Part shown: one piece after another, positions 1 to 12,122 of the stretch
How the letters are laid out: every line of letters starts with the position of its first letter
How positions within the stretch are numbered: position 1 is the first letter of the stretch
Source: Phoebastria nigripes
Taxonomy: Eukaryota > Chordata > Aves > Procellariiformes > Diomedeidae
NCBI GenBank assembly: GCA_035582835.1
Contig: JAYKAV010002519.1
Span: forward strand, 935,824-999,823
Reading direction: 5' to 3'
Length of the DNA stretch: 64,000 nucleotides
The notes under the pieces: model-generated
Database searches by the model: none
The model's input: only the letters and a program-made list of their open reading frames with translations
Told to the model about the DNA's origin: nothing
Translations under genes and position numbers: made by a program

Positions 1-1391
1 GTATGTAAACAGTGTACCTCCTTAGCTAACCCATTCACATAAATTCACAGAAGGAAAACCCTCCATCTGCTGAGGGTTTTGAATCTGCTGTTTGTAAACT
101 GGCAGATTACAAAGCCGAGCAGGATCATTTTGATGATCTACTCCTGAATAACACAGGCCAGAGGACTTCCCTGCGTGTTTTCAGCTGACACAGAGCTACC
201 AGTTTTAGGCATTCTCTTGGGAAGTCGGACAAATGGCTTTGATCTACCCTAGGTTAAGAAGAGAACAAAACCCTGCACTCCCCCTCACGGTACTCAAATC
301 GTTAAGTGACTCCGTGAATGGGGGTGATATCTCTGCAACATCTTCCAGCCATGTTTTAAGAGACCAGAATGAGTTATATGCCCATTCCCAGGAAAGGGGG
401 AGTTGATGTGTAAATCCAGAATTTCAGGCATGAACCCATTCAAGCATTTAAGCTAGAGCTGCAGTTAGACACTTAACCCTTGGAGAGAAGCTGCATTGAA
501 AACATGATTCCTGCAATTCCTATCAGCTTTCTGTCAAACACCCTGGTTCCTGGCAGCCTCCCTCCCGGGGGTCTAACTCACTCCCTTTTCCTTGGCTGGG
601 GAATCTAGGTATCTACATCAGCTTGGGAATCTGCTCCCAGAGCCAGCTCCTGTGAGTTAGGATTGGTAATGCCCAGTGGTCCCACATTTACACCCCTCTG
701 ATGGTTTGGCCTTAGAAGTAGACCCCAAGCCACCTCCTAACTTTCTCTTCACTGCACTGCACAGACTGAACAACCTAAGACTTTTATCATACTGCTTTGC
801 TTTTAACTATCCTCAGACATGCCACCAAGCCCTCTTCAATTTACTAATAAGGCAAGCAAACTACGTGCAGTACCAGCAGTCTGACGGAAACACACCAATT
901 GCATGGGGATCTATGTGTGAACTAATACTTCACAATTTACATTCTAGTTAGACACATAAAGCCCTGACCCTGCAAGCACTTAAAGGTGCATTTCACTTCA
1001 TGACCAAACATTGTCCTGCAGCAAGGCTGCCACCACCACGTGACTGCATGTAATTTAGGTTCTGAACTGCTCTCTGAAAGTGCCTCCTTTCATTCTGGCC
1101 TGCACAGACAACTTCAAATCTGATTTACAGTGTTGAGAACCACACATCAGAAATCTAAAGCAAATGGTGTGAAAATCAGCATCACTGTTAAACTTTATTC
1201 CAGAAAACCCTTCATGAGCCCAAAATGCTTTGTTGAATGGTCCGTAAAATTTTAAGTTACTTTTATTCAATTCTGCAGAATGTAACTGCACTCTATTCCT
1301 TCCACCATGGTCCATTAGATTTATACCAACAAACAACCTGATCTCAGTAGCCTTCCTCAGTCCAGTCAGCGTAATGATTTGTAAGCTTTAC
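1..1391 (-). other. TPH2: TPH2 intron 2 (partial)
   Basis: This sequence follows the exon 2 donor and should be intron 2 of TPH2, running off the left edge. I looked on the minus strand for the next coding exon, which should continue the ACT domain, and did not find it, so exon 3 lies outside the window. The short open frames here (for example 676-951 on plus and 1055-1336 on minus) have no recognisable family features. No repeat was recognised. Confidence 0.7.
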
Positions 1392-1544
1392 CTGGAAGAG
1401 TCGGAGAGCTTTCACCAATCCACCAACTTCATTCTTCAAGGAAAACACCACGGCTGTCTTTCCACCTTCAGAAACAGATTCACCTTTCCCATTTCCCTTA
1501 TTCCCTTTCTTTTCCTCATTTTTCCCAGAACTCGATCTGTTTAG
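1392..1544 (-). CDS. TPH2: TPH2 coding exon 2
   Basis: This 153-nt exon encodes residues 36-86 of tryptophan hydroxylase 2. On the minus strand it is preceded by an AG acceptor at 1546-1545 and followed by a GTAAAG donor at 1391-1386. It joins exon 1 in phase 0. The first half is a lysine- and glycine-rich, low-complexity linker. The second half ([19 protein letters not shown]) is the start of the regulatory ACT domain of aromatic amino acid hydroxylases and is almost identical to the human TPH2 sequence as I recall it. It ends at LRLFQ, with the rest of the ACT domain and the iron-binding catalytic domain off the window. Confidence 0.96.
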
Positions 1545-4500
1545 CTACAAATGGATAAAGAACAGCATCATTTCAGATGCAAATGAGCATCTCCTAAAAT
1601 TAAGTCTTTTTAGGCAAAGAGAAATTTTTGTTCAAAAATAGCTGAATGGAACTCATCCAGACTTAATTTAAAAGGTAATGTATTTACTTGAAACCAGTAT
1701 CACAGGTCAAAAGCTGCTGTTAGAGATGATTGTGTAAGAGGCCAGTCCATAAAAAAAGCGTAAGGAAAAGTATATGAATGTTTGGGATACAAATATGATG
1801 ATATTATTAGGGCACTGCTATCATTAGTAATAAACATGAAGCAAATAGAGCTGGTCTGAATTACTGCAAAGCTTGCAGTGATGCTATTCTAACCTGTACC
1901 AGTCAATTTATGATGATTTACACTGGTCTGTATTTTTGTATCAACCATTAAATTTAAAACATAATGTTTATGTTCTCTGTTGTACCACAATTAATCTTGT
2001 CATGTAATGTCATTTTTCCTGAGAAAGCAAAACCTCTGTTGATTATACAAACAAGGACAGAAATACAAGCTTAGACTGTACCTCCCTTAGAAGATGAGCT
2101 GGCTGAGGAACTCAAAAAAATACAGAAAATCACACCATCCTTGGCCGCTCCTACATTATTCTCACAATTTGGGGGTCAAAGACTGCTTTAAGCCAAATTT
2201 CAGCCAGCATTTTCAAAAAAAATGTAATTTTATCAGCTTAAATCTTGTTGAGATGCCAACAGCACAGTTTTTATAGACAATTTTTATAAGATTGACCATG
2301 ATTTTCAAAAACCAGCCTGCATTTTCCAATGCCCAGGTTGTGACTCCTGGAGAAATTAAATCTCCAGTGAGCTGCTAACTGCTTTTTCTAAAACAGTATC
2401 ATCCATAATATAGTCACTAAAAAAAAGGTAAAGATAGAAATTAAGAATCATATACAACTATTCCACATGGATTGATTTTTTTCTTTGGTAAATTGTAAAG
2501 CAGCATGAAAGGAAAATAACCTGAGAGTCGATGAAGCTTTTAAACAGGTCTCACAACACCTGATGACAGCCAAGTTAAATCTGTATTCCTATTTTTTTCT
2601 TACAGATAAGTTATCCCACTTGCATAATGTCTGTGGACCTGCGCCAATGGACTTTAGCAAAGAATCTCCCTGTGCTTCTAGAAGATTTTACAAGATTTCA
2701 TCAAGTGCTCTGTGACCCAGCAGAAAATGAGTAAGCTTCAGCCTGATTCCTTTTCAAACTGGATTATGTAAAATGATTTTCTTAAAAATGGATATCGCTG
2801 ACAGTGATGAGTTATTTGCATCACATCCATCTCAATGCATCCACATGGTTCATGTCAAATTGGTTTACTTTTTTACCTGATCCTAGTCCGTTCTGAAATA
2901 CCCACTGAAGAGAGAGCCCGCAGCTCCCAAGTCAGCTCCCACTGGATCTACTGAGACTTTTTTTAAAGGTACAAGAATGCACTGAATTAAAAAGAGGGCT
3001 AGTTAAAATGCATCATCTTACCAAAAGCCACTCTAAACAACACAGGTTAAACTCGCCACACACTTAAGCTACTTACTGGACATGCTAAAAAGTCTCTGTG
3101 GTCTTTTCTCATCATTTATTAGACTACACAGAAACAATCTGGAAAAGCAATTATGTTTGTGGAATGATATATGAAGGGTTTCAAACATGTTTATTTTTTA
3201 GTAATTGAGCTTACATGATTCTGCTCAGTAGGAGGTTTGCTCAGGGGTAGTTTAGGAGAAGGTCACTTTTGTTTTAACTTCAATAATATTTGGGATTTGG
3301 CTGAGCCCTTTTCACACACATCAAGCACGCAACCTCCGCATGAAGTGACAAAGATGCTATTTTTTTATAGCATCAGTGATTTTCTACTGTGTGCTGCTTT
3401 CTGGAAGCTCTGTACTGAGGATCATGTACTCAACTGAGTGTCTGAGATTCTCAATACCATCGATTCCTCTGGGAAACAAGAGCACTTGGCACCTTCCAAG
3501 ACTGTCACAGGTTCCCTAATACTCTCAAGCGAGCATTACCTGAAGTAATGACTGAAAGCCTCTCTCAAGCATTTGAAAACTAGATTAGCTAATTGTTATG
3601 AGCCCAGTAGAAGAGGCTGTGATATTGCAAGGACTCAAATCTTATCAGCCATCCTCATTAGTGTACTTCATAATTAATGACCAGCAGATCAACTTTCCTA
3701 ATGAAAATGAATTATCTGGAGCAAGCGCAAGTACTCAGGAAAAAAAGTCATCTATAGCAGAACTCAGTGAAGAAAGTAACTCAAATATAAAGACAGTAAA
3801 ACAAATTTATCCCATTTAATTCAGTATTTCCAATAGAAGCAAAGCGTGCACAAATAGGGATATTTCACATTTTACTATAAAGACAACAGGCCAGTTCACA
3901 ACTGGTACAAACCGGTGCATTCTGTTGGTTCTACTCAAGTGATCTGAATCTTCACGTGTTGCAAAATTTTATAGGAGGCAAAGTCTTCATAATCCTAAAC
4001 ATTTCACATATTCAGAGCAGGTTACATTATTAGTACCTATTAACATTCTTTATTCTTATTAAAGCACACCTATTCAAATACATTTACCTGTAAGCATACA
4101 GAAGTTTATCCCGTGCTTGAAATCATCCAACCACCTGTTGCACCCATATCATCATCTTACAGAGAACTGTTACTACCTCCTGACAGGGTTTTCAACAGGG
4201 AAATTGCACATCCTCTGTATGATGCTCCCACGTGTTCTCACACCCCTGCTAGTTGGCAGAAGCTGGAAAACCTCAAAGCCAGCTGCTCAGCGATGAAAGT
4301 GCCATGGGCACCAATGCAGTGTAAGCNCACGTGATTTGCGTACTGCCAAAAATGTTTTAGATACTGTGCTGTGAGGTTTGTCAGTGCCTTACAAGGCAGA
4401 CTCTGCTGACGCAGCACTAGTGCACACAGTCGGCAGAACTGAGCACAGGCTTTCAAAACTCAAGCATTTCAAAACACCCCAACTGGACCCCAATGCCTTT

Positions 4501-4838
4501 ATATTATTTCAATAGCAATATGGTTAATTTCTGTAGCAAGGCTTTCATTTCTAATGAAACTTTCGCTATTGTTTGAAGACGTACTTAAAGCAGCGTTTTG
4601 GATGAGGACCGATTAGACTGCAAAGTTAGTTTCATCGGCCCCTGTAACCGCTGAAAAACTCTTCACCTGACCTTAAAGTTCCGAGGAAGGGGGACGGCTC
4701 CCTGGCACCGGGCCCCCCGGACGGGCCAGCCGAACCGACCCACCTCGCAGCTCCCCTGACAGCGGCTCCCCCTCCTGCCCCCGCCGCCGCCGGGGGTGGG
4801 CCCGGCGGAGAAGCCCCGCTCCCAGCCCCGCCACTTAC
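1545..4838 (-). other. TPH2: TPH2 intron 1
   Basis: This 3.3-kb intron separates TPH2 exons 1 and 2. It has GTAAGT at its 5' end on the minus strand and a TAG acceptor. Its only notable content is on the opposite strand: an exon-like block at 2606-2730 and an open frame at 3598-3819. I saw no recognisable transposon. One unresolved base is at 4327. Confidence 0.85.
2606..2730 (+). other. Candidate plus-strand exon inside TPH2 intron 1
   Basis: This 125-nt block has a long pyrimidine tract and TTACAG just before it, and GTAAGC just after it. One of its three frames is open throughout and reads, from its internal ATG at 2627, as MSVDLRQWTLAKNLPVLLED and onwards, a normal-looking amphipathic composition. 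Another frame stops at once and the third stops near the end. Read through the donor, the open frame stops within four bases. I do not recognise the protein. It could be an exon of an unannotated gene or lncRNA antisense to TPH2, a leftover exon of a dead gene, or chance. Confidence 0.4.
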
Positions 4839-4943
4839 GCTGAGGCTGCCGACGGCGGGGCGCTCCTCCGGCAGGGCCGAGTCCAGCGAGAAGCCCCTCC
4901 GCGCCCAGTACTTACTGGAGAACATCATCATGGCGGGCTGCAT
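4839..4943 (-). CDS. TPH2: TPH2 coding exon 1 (start codon)
   Basis: This is the first coding exon of tryptophan hydroxylase 2, the rate-limiting enzyme of neuronal serotonin synthesis. That enzyme hydroxylates tryptophan to 5-hydroxytryptophan using tetrahydrobiopterin, iron and oxygen. The 35 codons begin [20 protein letters not shown], which matches the N-terminus of mammalian TPH2 and not TPH1. The start is fixed by that match. Ser19, in the RRGFS context known as a kinase and 14-3-3 site in mammals, is kept. The exon ends GSLS at a GTAAGT donor (4838-4833). An open frame that reads on to 4632 is intron read-through and not coding. The second half of the exon is GC-rich and more diverged. 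Confidence 0.97.
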
Positions 4944-5007
4944 GGGGCCGGCCGGGCGGGCGGGGGGGCAGCGCCGCGCTCTGCCCGCCTCGCCCCGCGG
5001 CGGCTCC

Positions 5008-5013
5008 TTTTAT
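5008..5013 (-). promoter_or_regulatory. TPH2: TATA-like element of TPH2
   Basis: On the minus strand this reads CATAAAAGG, a good TATA box, about 65 bases before the TPH2 start codon. Transcription starting 25-30 bases downstream, near 4980, would give a short 5' leader of about 40 bases. I did not find a clear REST/NRSE element between the box and the ATG. Larger upstream starts are possible. Confidence 0.55.
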
Positions 5014-5649
5014 GCGTCCCCGCGGAGACTGATGGAAACCCGATTAGGGGAGACCCGTCTCCGGGTGACGAGAGCCGCCGGCAGATGGACGCCCACGGCC
5101 CCCGCTTACCTCAGCGGCCGCCGCGCACCGCCAGCGCCGCCGGGGCGGGAGGGGAGGGGACGGGACGGGGAGCGGTGTCGCCTCCGGGCGCTGCCCAGCC
5201 CCGTCGCCCGCGCCCCGGCAGGAGCCCCCCCAGGGCCAGGAGGGCTGCGGGCGCCCCCGGGGAGCTGTGCCGACCGCAGCCCCGGAGGCCCCCGCTGCGG
5301 GGCGGCTGCCCCCGCCTGCCCCTTGGGGAAGGCAACGCCTTCACCTTCCCCTCGCACCGCTGCCCGCCCCGACCCCGCTGCGGGGCACAGCCCTGTGCGG
5401 GCGGCGGCGGTCACCCGGCCCGGCCGCCTGCCTCGGGCAGGGAAAGACGGCTTTGAACCCAACCCGGGAAGCCGAACCAGCCTGCCCTCTCCCCCCAGCG
5501 CGGGCAGGGCGGGCAGCAGGGCCGGGCAGGGCTTACAGCCCCGGGGTACGCTGCCCGAGGCCCCAGGGGCTCTGGGGAGGAATAGGCCCAGCGGTGCCGG
5601 GACAGGGCCCAGAGGGGAGGGGGGACAGCATGCCAAAGACAAGTAGGGG

Positions 5650-8600
5650 CTGAGTTTCTACACAGAAGAGTTGTGCTGAGATTTTGATGTGAGAAATGAT
5701 CTGATGTAGAAACTCATCTCTCTCCCATTTATAGAGGCCAGTTCAGAGAAGATGTGTTAAGGGATAGGGATTATATCATAATGAAAGACTTAACATACCT
5801 TAACTATTGAAGGGTGATTGGTGACATGCAAAGAGTAGTTCCACTGAAAGGGAATGCTTAACTAGAGAACACTTTTTAGTTGAGACAGCAATGGCTGTGG
5901 TTTCTGCCTGAGCTGTGTAAGGGCCAGACTCCAATGATAAGACTCTTCTAACCACAACATCAGTAAAGCAATTAATCACCTATGAAGGTAAAACAATCCC
6001 ATACAGATCCTGGTCCTTTATATTTATACGTATATGACAACTTCACTTGTCTCTAAAATACTCACGTCTCAGGGGTAAAGATTTATATATATTTTTTTAA
6101 GAATTTGTTTACTACTTAATTTCAGTCTGCTATTAGCTCAGAAATTTTAAGTGAGCAGAAGGCAACTGCTGAAACAATAACTTGACTGCAATGTTAAAGT
6201 ACTGTCTCAGTCTCTCAAATCTACTTGTGAAATTGTTCTAGGATTTTTAATTTCTCTTACACTAACATTCTGAGGTTAAACACTCATTTTGTCACGTACC
6301 ATTGTCACTTGCTCTCCCTATAATTTTCCTCCCTGCTTCTCCCATTTTCCAAAACTTTTCCATGACCTACTTTGAACAAATAGGTTACCTTATAGAGTGT
6401 AGGACTGAACAGCACATCTGGATTGGGAGCACTATTTCAGTACGTTTCCTTCAAATACATACAGAGTTTTCTCTGTTCCAACGCACTAGGTGGGGGAAAC
6501 GGTCACCGCTTCCCCTTGAAAAGCGCCATCAGTGACTTGCCCTGCAGCCTCCCCGAACAGGGGCAACCTAGCTGAATGTGACGGCTGGCATCACGTGGCC
6601 TTAACTTGATATACATACGGATCACACAGACTGAGAGAAAAACGTTAAAAACAGATCCACTGAAGCTGAGACACTGAGCAGGGAGCTGCACAAGGCAAGC
6701 AGCAGGAGGTATCACTGACAGCACTAAGCTTCATGTCACACCTAACTCAGCTGCAGACTGCCTCCCTTCACAATCTCGATGCCTTTAGCCTTGCTAGACT
6801 CAGCATCTTATAACTAGCACTTACATATCTGCATCATCAGGGAATTCATTTTGCTCTTAAAAAGAGACCAACGCAGAAGCACAACAGAAGATTTGAGACA
6901 GTTTCATAGCTCCCATGGAGTATCATGGAATCTTACCGTTTATCACAACTAACAAAAACCAGCAAAAGCTTCCAGTCTAAACTGGCCATTGTCAGTCAGA
7001 TGACCCCCTTCTTAAAATGGATGGTCATGCTCAATGTTCAGGACCAGGATGGGTTCACAGCTGCCGTGGGATGTCCAAAGCAAACCTTTTTGGCCTTGCT
7101 TTTCCAAAGTTTCCCATGTGTAAAATGTAATAAGGATCCTTTCTTCTGCTTGACAATAAGATTGTAATAATATTTGGTTCCTCCACCTGCTCCTGTAATG
7201 CAAATCAATCATTTTCTTTATGTTAACCCACAAAGTTTTACTTCATTTTCCCAGTTAGGGGAAAGCATGTCTACGTGTGATAGTCCAGTCTCATATCCTA
7301 AGTTATCAAGAGATGTTCTCTGTCATGTTTATTCATTATTTTTAATAATGGAAAGCAAGTCTTCAGGCTTTTATATTCCTACCTGCTGCGCCTGAGATAC
7401 CTAGACAGAGTTCCTGCAGCTGAATAATTTATGAGAGTGAGATCACTTAGCACTCTCCGAATGCTCCAATGACAAAACCAAGCTCTACTGAGCAGGCTTT
7501 TCTCCTACCAGTATGACAGAGCACAGTTTTATCTACTGTTAGATGCTAGCTCTGCAGCTTGGACATCACACAAATCAGTGACCCTACTACCCAGTAGCCT
7601 ATCTATCACAGCTCTGTGCGGTAAGCAGAGCATGGCAAAGGGTTTCTGTCTCTCATAGCCTCTTCAGGATGACTCATGAATGCAAAACAAACAAAGGTAC
7701 ATTATGTCAGCAGGTACTGTATAACAGGCAGGGAAGACTCAAATGATTCAACTATTGTAACCCTGCTGCCTGCCCATGAATCCCACAGAGAGACTGATTT
7801 GCCCTGGAGAGGAAGTTCTTTTGCAACCTGTATTTTTTAGGTGGACTTTCCCGTATCAATGCCAGATTAAAGGACACACATTTATGGACTGAAAATGTTT
7901 ATTTCTTCTTTGTTCTAGCTACAGTACAACAGAGCTGGTATATGGCTCTGGGATTACTGCTAAACTACAGATTTTGTTTAGAGTTCAACTATAGTTCACA
8001 GTGCCGTATACATAACACAAGTGAACACTTAAAATCCCTGGCCAAAAAACTGGAAGTTCATTGAGGCAGCTATTCAAAAATATCTGTTTTAGAACGTATG
8101 TCAGGGTGCTACACAGCAATCTTATTTCACTTTGGGAGATGGAGTTAATGTTGATAGAAATAAAGGTCGCTGTCAGGCACAGAGATAAGCTCACTTTTAT
8201 TTCTAAAAGGCATTTTATTGCCTATAATCAGAAACTCCAAGATCATCTTTAGTTTACACACGCACGTTTTCCTCTCCTCCTATGAGAGAAGAGAGTCACC
8301 GTTGTCTGAACTACTAAGCTATGCACTTTTTAAGCTTAAAAATACAGAATCCTCAAGTGGAAATTTAACTCTAAATCCGAAGCGAGTCTGTGAGATGTTT
8401 TCAATGTTTGAGTCATATTCCCCCTTTAGAGATACTGACTGTCCATTTCAGCATAGTTTTCCTTAAAACTATTTGTAACATTTACCATAGTTTGATGACA
8501 TTTACTAGCAACCTTAAGACCTTCCATTTGATTTTAACAGGAGGATAAAATTCACAGTGCAGAGTAGCTACTATACACAAAAAATACTCTGAATTTACCT

Positions 8601-9080
8601 CTGGCTCTCCCAGATCACCACTAGTCTTTGTCTACAGGCGTGCTACAGCAGGAAGGAGAACTTTGAAGTCATAGTGTGGCAGAATGGAGAAAGAAATGAA
8701 GCTATGAAAAAGTATCAAAAAAGCATGAAGAAAGGTGGCCTTCACAAGGATCTAAAAATGAAAAGAACATTATTCAGTGTAAGGTCAAAAAGGCAAGGAG
8801 GAGAACAGATACTCTTATTATTAATGCAAGAGATGTTGACACAAGCAGAAAATAGAAGTCTTGATACCTAACCAAATCATCAATTATTTGGTAAAACAAG
8901 GACTTTTTGAAATAATTGACAAGTAGACTAGCCAAAGGAGCTTCTTACAACAAGGAAAGAAAGATGTACAATCTATTCCCAGATTACCAAAGATACACAC
9001 ACCAACTCGAAAGTCCATTTCTCTGAGTGGGATCGGTCTGCTGAAAAATCTGTGATGAGAACATAGACCTAATTTTTAAG
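5650..9080. other. Intergenic, nothing recognised
   Basis: This is AT-rich sequence upstream of TPH2. The open frames here (at most 82 codons) overlap on opposite strands and show no family features. The frame at 8674-8871 on plus is lysine-rich. It lies upstream of the decayed LINE and could be an eroded piece of it, but I cannot show that. No repeat boundary, tRNA or promoter was recognised. Confidence 0.6.
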
Positions 9081-10930
9081 TCACGAAGATACGGGAAGTA
9101 CAGGTTTTCAAGCAGCCAGCAAAATCATCCCAAGTTCTAACAGCCCTAAGAGGATTTTAATCAACCAACAGCTGTTGGGAAAGGATATCTACCAAATGAT
9201 AGACTGGCTAGGAAGATCTGGGATTACAAATGATAAATTTTGATCCAGGATTTGGAAGAAAACAATGAAAGGAGAGGCTCTGGTAGATTTGATTTGAGCC
9301 AACAAAAAGGAACTGTTGAAAATATTATGCAGAAGGTGGACTGCATGAAGAATGAACATAAAATGAATTCACGTTCTTCAGCCAAAAAAGAGTCAGAGAA
9401 GAAAGCAGAAACTGACAATTTCAGAAGAGAGGACTTCAGTAAATTCAGTTATTACAACATCCAAGGGGAGGAAACCTAGTGCAGAAAGACAATTCTTTCC
9501 TTGCTTCAGGGGGAGGAAAAAAAAAAAAGTTTCATCAGGAAACTGCTTCATTGTAGAGGAAGTGTAGTCTTCTACTACACTTTTACTAGTAGTATTGTAA
9601 GTCATTAGTTTGTCATTACCTTCAATTCAAAAAAGTAGCTTACAGGAGATGAAAACTAGGACCGAGCTGCTAAATACAGGAAGCATAACACATTAATGCA
9701 TAGACAAAGGCTGTGGTACAAAATTCAAAGTAATTAGTATAGGACATCAAAAGCAATTTTTTCACAGCCAGAAGAATTGAAGTATTAGACCACTACTGAA
9801 CATGAGGAAAGGACAAAACAGAAAAAACTTAAAATGATCTAAGTATTTAATTGCCTTTTTTTTTTTTTTTTTTTTTAACATCATTCTTTGCTAAAAGAAT
9901 CACCTGTGACCAGGGGTCTATCATAATTAATAGCAAGGGCAGAGAGGTAAGCTCTTACCTTTTAACAAGGTAAAACAATGTTGGGGAATACTTGGGATAA
10001 GTCTGATCGTAGCAAATGACTTGGCACAGAAGCCACCCTTAGAGTAGGCTCATTAAATCTCTGCCATCAATAACTATTTTAAGAACTCTGGGGATGGACA
10101 AGTGACAAAAGACTAGGAAAAGGCCAAAATTATGTCCTCTTTCAAGAAGATATTGGGGAGGAGGAAGGGCTGAAGAATTATGGACCAGTCTAATTTCATT
10201 TGTTTGAGAAAACAGAAGTACAGAAATTGTTTGTAAAGACTTAGAAGATAACAGGTGATTAAACAGTCAAGATAGATTTGCTGAGAACAAATTGAGTCAA
10301 GCAAATCTCATTTCCTCTTATGACAGTCCTGTGGACCAAGGCAAAACAATACATGTCATTCATCTTGATGGTAGTGAAGCATTTGGCATGGTCTCTCATA
10401 ACGTTCTCACCAGACAGATAAGGAAACCAAGTCCAGAGGAAACTAATAGATTGGACAAAGGGGTGGGTTCGCTGTTAAATGGAAGGGTGCAGGGAACGGG
10501 AGAGCCGCAAGTACCTACCCTCGCTCCTATACTATTTAGTAATAGCCTAAATGACCGTGTAGAGACCACCCATAAATTCCCAGACTGTACCTACCTCAGA
10601 GATGCTGTAACAGTTACAAAATTTAAACAGATCTTGGCAGGGGGAGGGCTACTTATAGATGGCCAGCAGCACAATTACAAGAGAAGGCAGAGCTCAGATG
10701 AAGGGAGTCAGAAGTTACAGAAAATCACCAGCTGCACGTGGCCATTCAGTTTGCCCTGGAAGTCTGCAAGCACTTTTCAGGTGTTCATATAATAGACTGC
10801 AGGATCTACAAAGGTATCCTCCAAATGGATCAGACAAGCATCTGGCAGAAGATAGACGTGCCTTCCAATAGGAGGTAGTCTAGCTAGTCTATTGTTCACA
10901 AGCTTTTAAAAGTGCCTTCCAATATTGCAA
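9080..10930 (+). mobile_element. Decayed LINE (CR1/L3-like) fragment
   Basis: Plus-strand translation in shifting frames shows reverse-transcriptase hallmarks in the right order. Near 10160-10200 there is a piece like the conserved NYRPVSL block (read here as KGLKNYGPV). At 10310-10480 the frame VIHLDGSEAFGMVSHNVLTR resembles the VIYLDFSKAFDxVxHxxL palm motif of CR1/L2-clade LINEs. Around 10500-10560 a degraded GxVLGPxLFxxxxND block is visible (APILFSNSLND). Many stops and frameshifts show it is old. The 5' limit is uncertain; 10110-10800 is the best-supported part. It contains a poly-T run at 9859-9877. Confidence 0.6.
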
Positions 10931-11560
10931 ATCTATGATTTTAACAGACTTGCTGTATGTATATACTCAGGTATATACCTCACGGTGGGAAAAATGTGTG
11001 GTATGATTGGTCTGGCTAAAAGAACTGGTGTAAGTCTGAAATTTATCAGCTCCTTTATGGGGTTCACCATACATTGCACAAATTAATCATATCAGCAGAT
11101 GTAGTAGCACAGGGCAGAGAACAAGGGACCGGTAGTGCCACTTTTGGTAGCAGTAGTTGTACTGTTTTGATGCTTGAGGAATTATCAAGTCCCTGAACAC
11201 AAATATCTGTACTTTAAAGACTTTCTTGGTCTCCTGCATCAGTTACTTTAACAGTAAAACCATAAGAGTGTGTGGAAGCTCCCCAAGACCAATGCCCAAC
11301 AGTGGCATGCACCTGTGTAACCTAAAGGATATCTGGACCAATTCATACATCAAGAGTGTTTTGGAAAAGTTCCTGGTGTTGCATCTCATTGAATTATGAC
11401 AAGCAACAGAACAGCTGAATATAAGTTGCATATATGTAATACAAATATTTTTTGCATCAGGCCTAAATGGGCACTTAAAAAGTGTCATCTTCAATATGAA
11501 GGATTAATTTATTTCTAGCATGATCTCAGACACCATCAAGAATGGCTGTCATCACACCAA
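10931..11560. other. Intergenic, nothing recognised
   Basis: This stretch lies between the decayed LINE and the degraded LTR. It has only short open frames without recognisable features. Confidence 0.5.
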
Positions 11561-12122
11561 ACTGGGTCAGGCTGGGATGGAGTTAACTTTCCTCATAGCA
11601 GCCCGTATGGTGCTGTGCTTTGGGTTTGTGCCTAAAACGGTGTTGATAACACACCAGTGTTTCAGCTGTTGCTGAACCCTGCCTGCACAGCATTGAAGCT
11701 TTCTCACTTCTTCCCCCGGGGGTGGGCAAGAGGTTGAGTGGACACAGCCAGGACAGCTGACCCAAACTGACCAGAGAGATATTCCATACCACATGCCATT
11801 GTGCGCAGCAATAAAAGCTCAGGGAAAGGAGGAGGAAGCAGGGATGTTCATGGTCATGGCGTTTATCTTTCCAAGGAACCTGTGTGGAGTCCTTGCTTTC
11901 CAGGAAGTGCCTGGACATCTGCCTGCCGATGGGCCATAGTGAATTAAATCCTCTTTGTGCTTTGCTTGCGGGAACAGCATTTGCTTTCTCTGTTAAACTG
12001 CCATTGTCTCAATCCATGAACCTTCTTGCCTTCCTTCTATTTTCTCCCCATCCCATGGGAGAGGGGAGTGGGTGAGAGGCTGGGTGGGTGCTTGGCTGCT
12101 GGCNGGGGTCAACCACACCACA
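11561..12122 (+). mobile_element. Degraded solo LTR of an avian endogenous retrovirus
   Basis: This block is clearly related along its whole length to the LTR at 42409-42982. Shared landmarks in the same order are the GGCTGGGATGGAGTTAA start region, GTTGATAACACAC, ACAGCCAGGACA, ATTCCATACCA, GATGTTC/ATGGCGTTT, CTGCCTGCCGATGGG, the C-rich stretch followed by GGGGAGTGGGTGAG, and a terminal GCTGGGTGGGTGCTTGGCTGCTGGC. It is more diverged and its outermost 5' bases no longer match. The position of the TATA box in the other copy reads AATAAA here. No internal retroviral genes flank it. I could not define target duplications. Confidence 0.8.

Larger units (their letters stand above)
4650..5640. promoter_or_regulatory. 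CpG island at the TPH2 5' end
   Basis: This block of about 1 kb is very GC-rich and dense in CpG, in sharp contrast to the AT-rich flanks. It covers TPH2 exon 1, the promoter and the upstream side. Several long open frames on both strands in 4930-5653 (up to 238 codons) are proline-, arginine- and glycine-rich, overlap one another, and are the usual by-product of high GC. I do not call them genes. Confidence 0.85.

Noticed and set aside
4930..5653. Overlapping open frames of 123-238 codons at the TPH2 CpG island
   Set aside because: Several frames on both strands are open at once because stops are rare at this GC level. Low-complexity composition and no motif.
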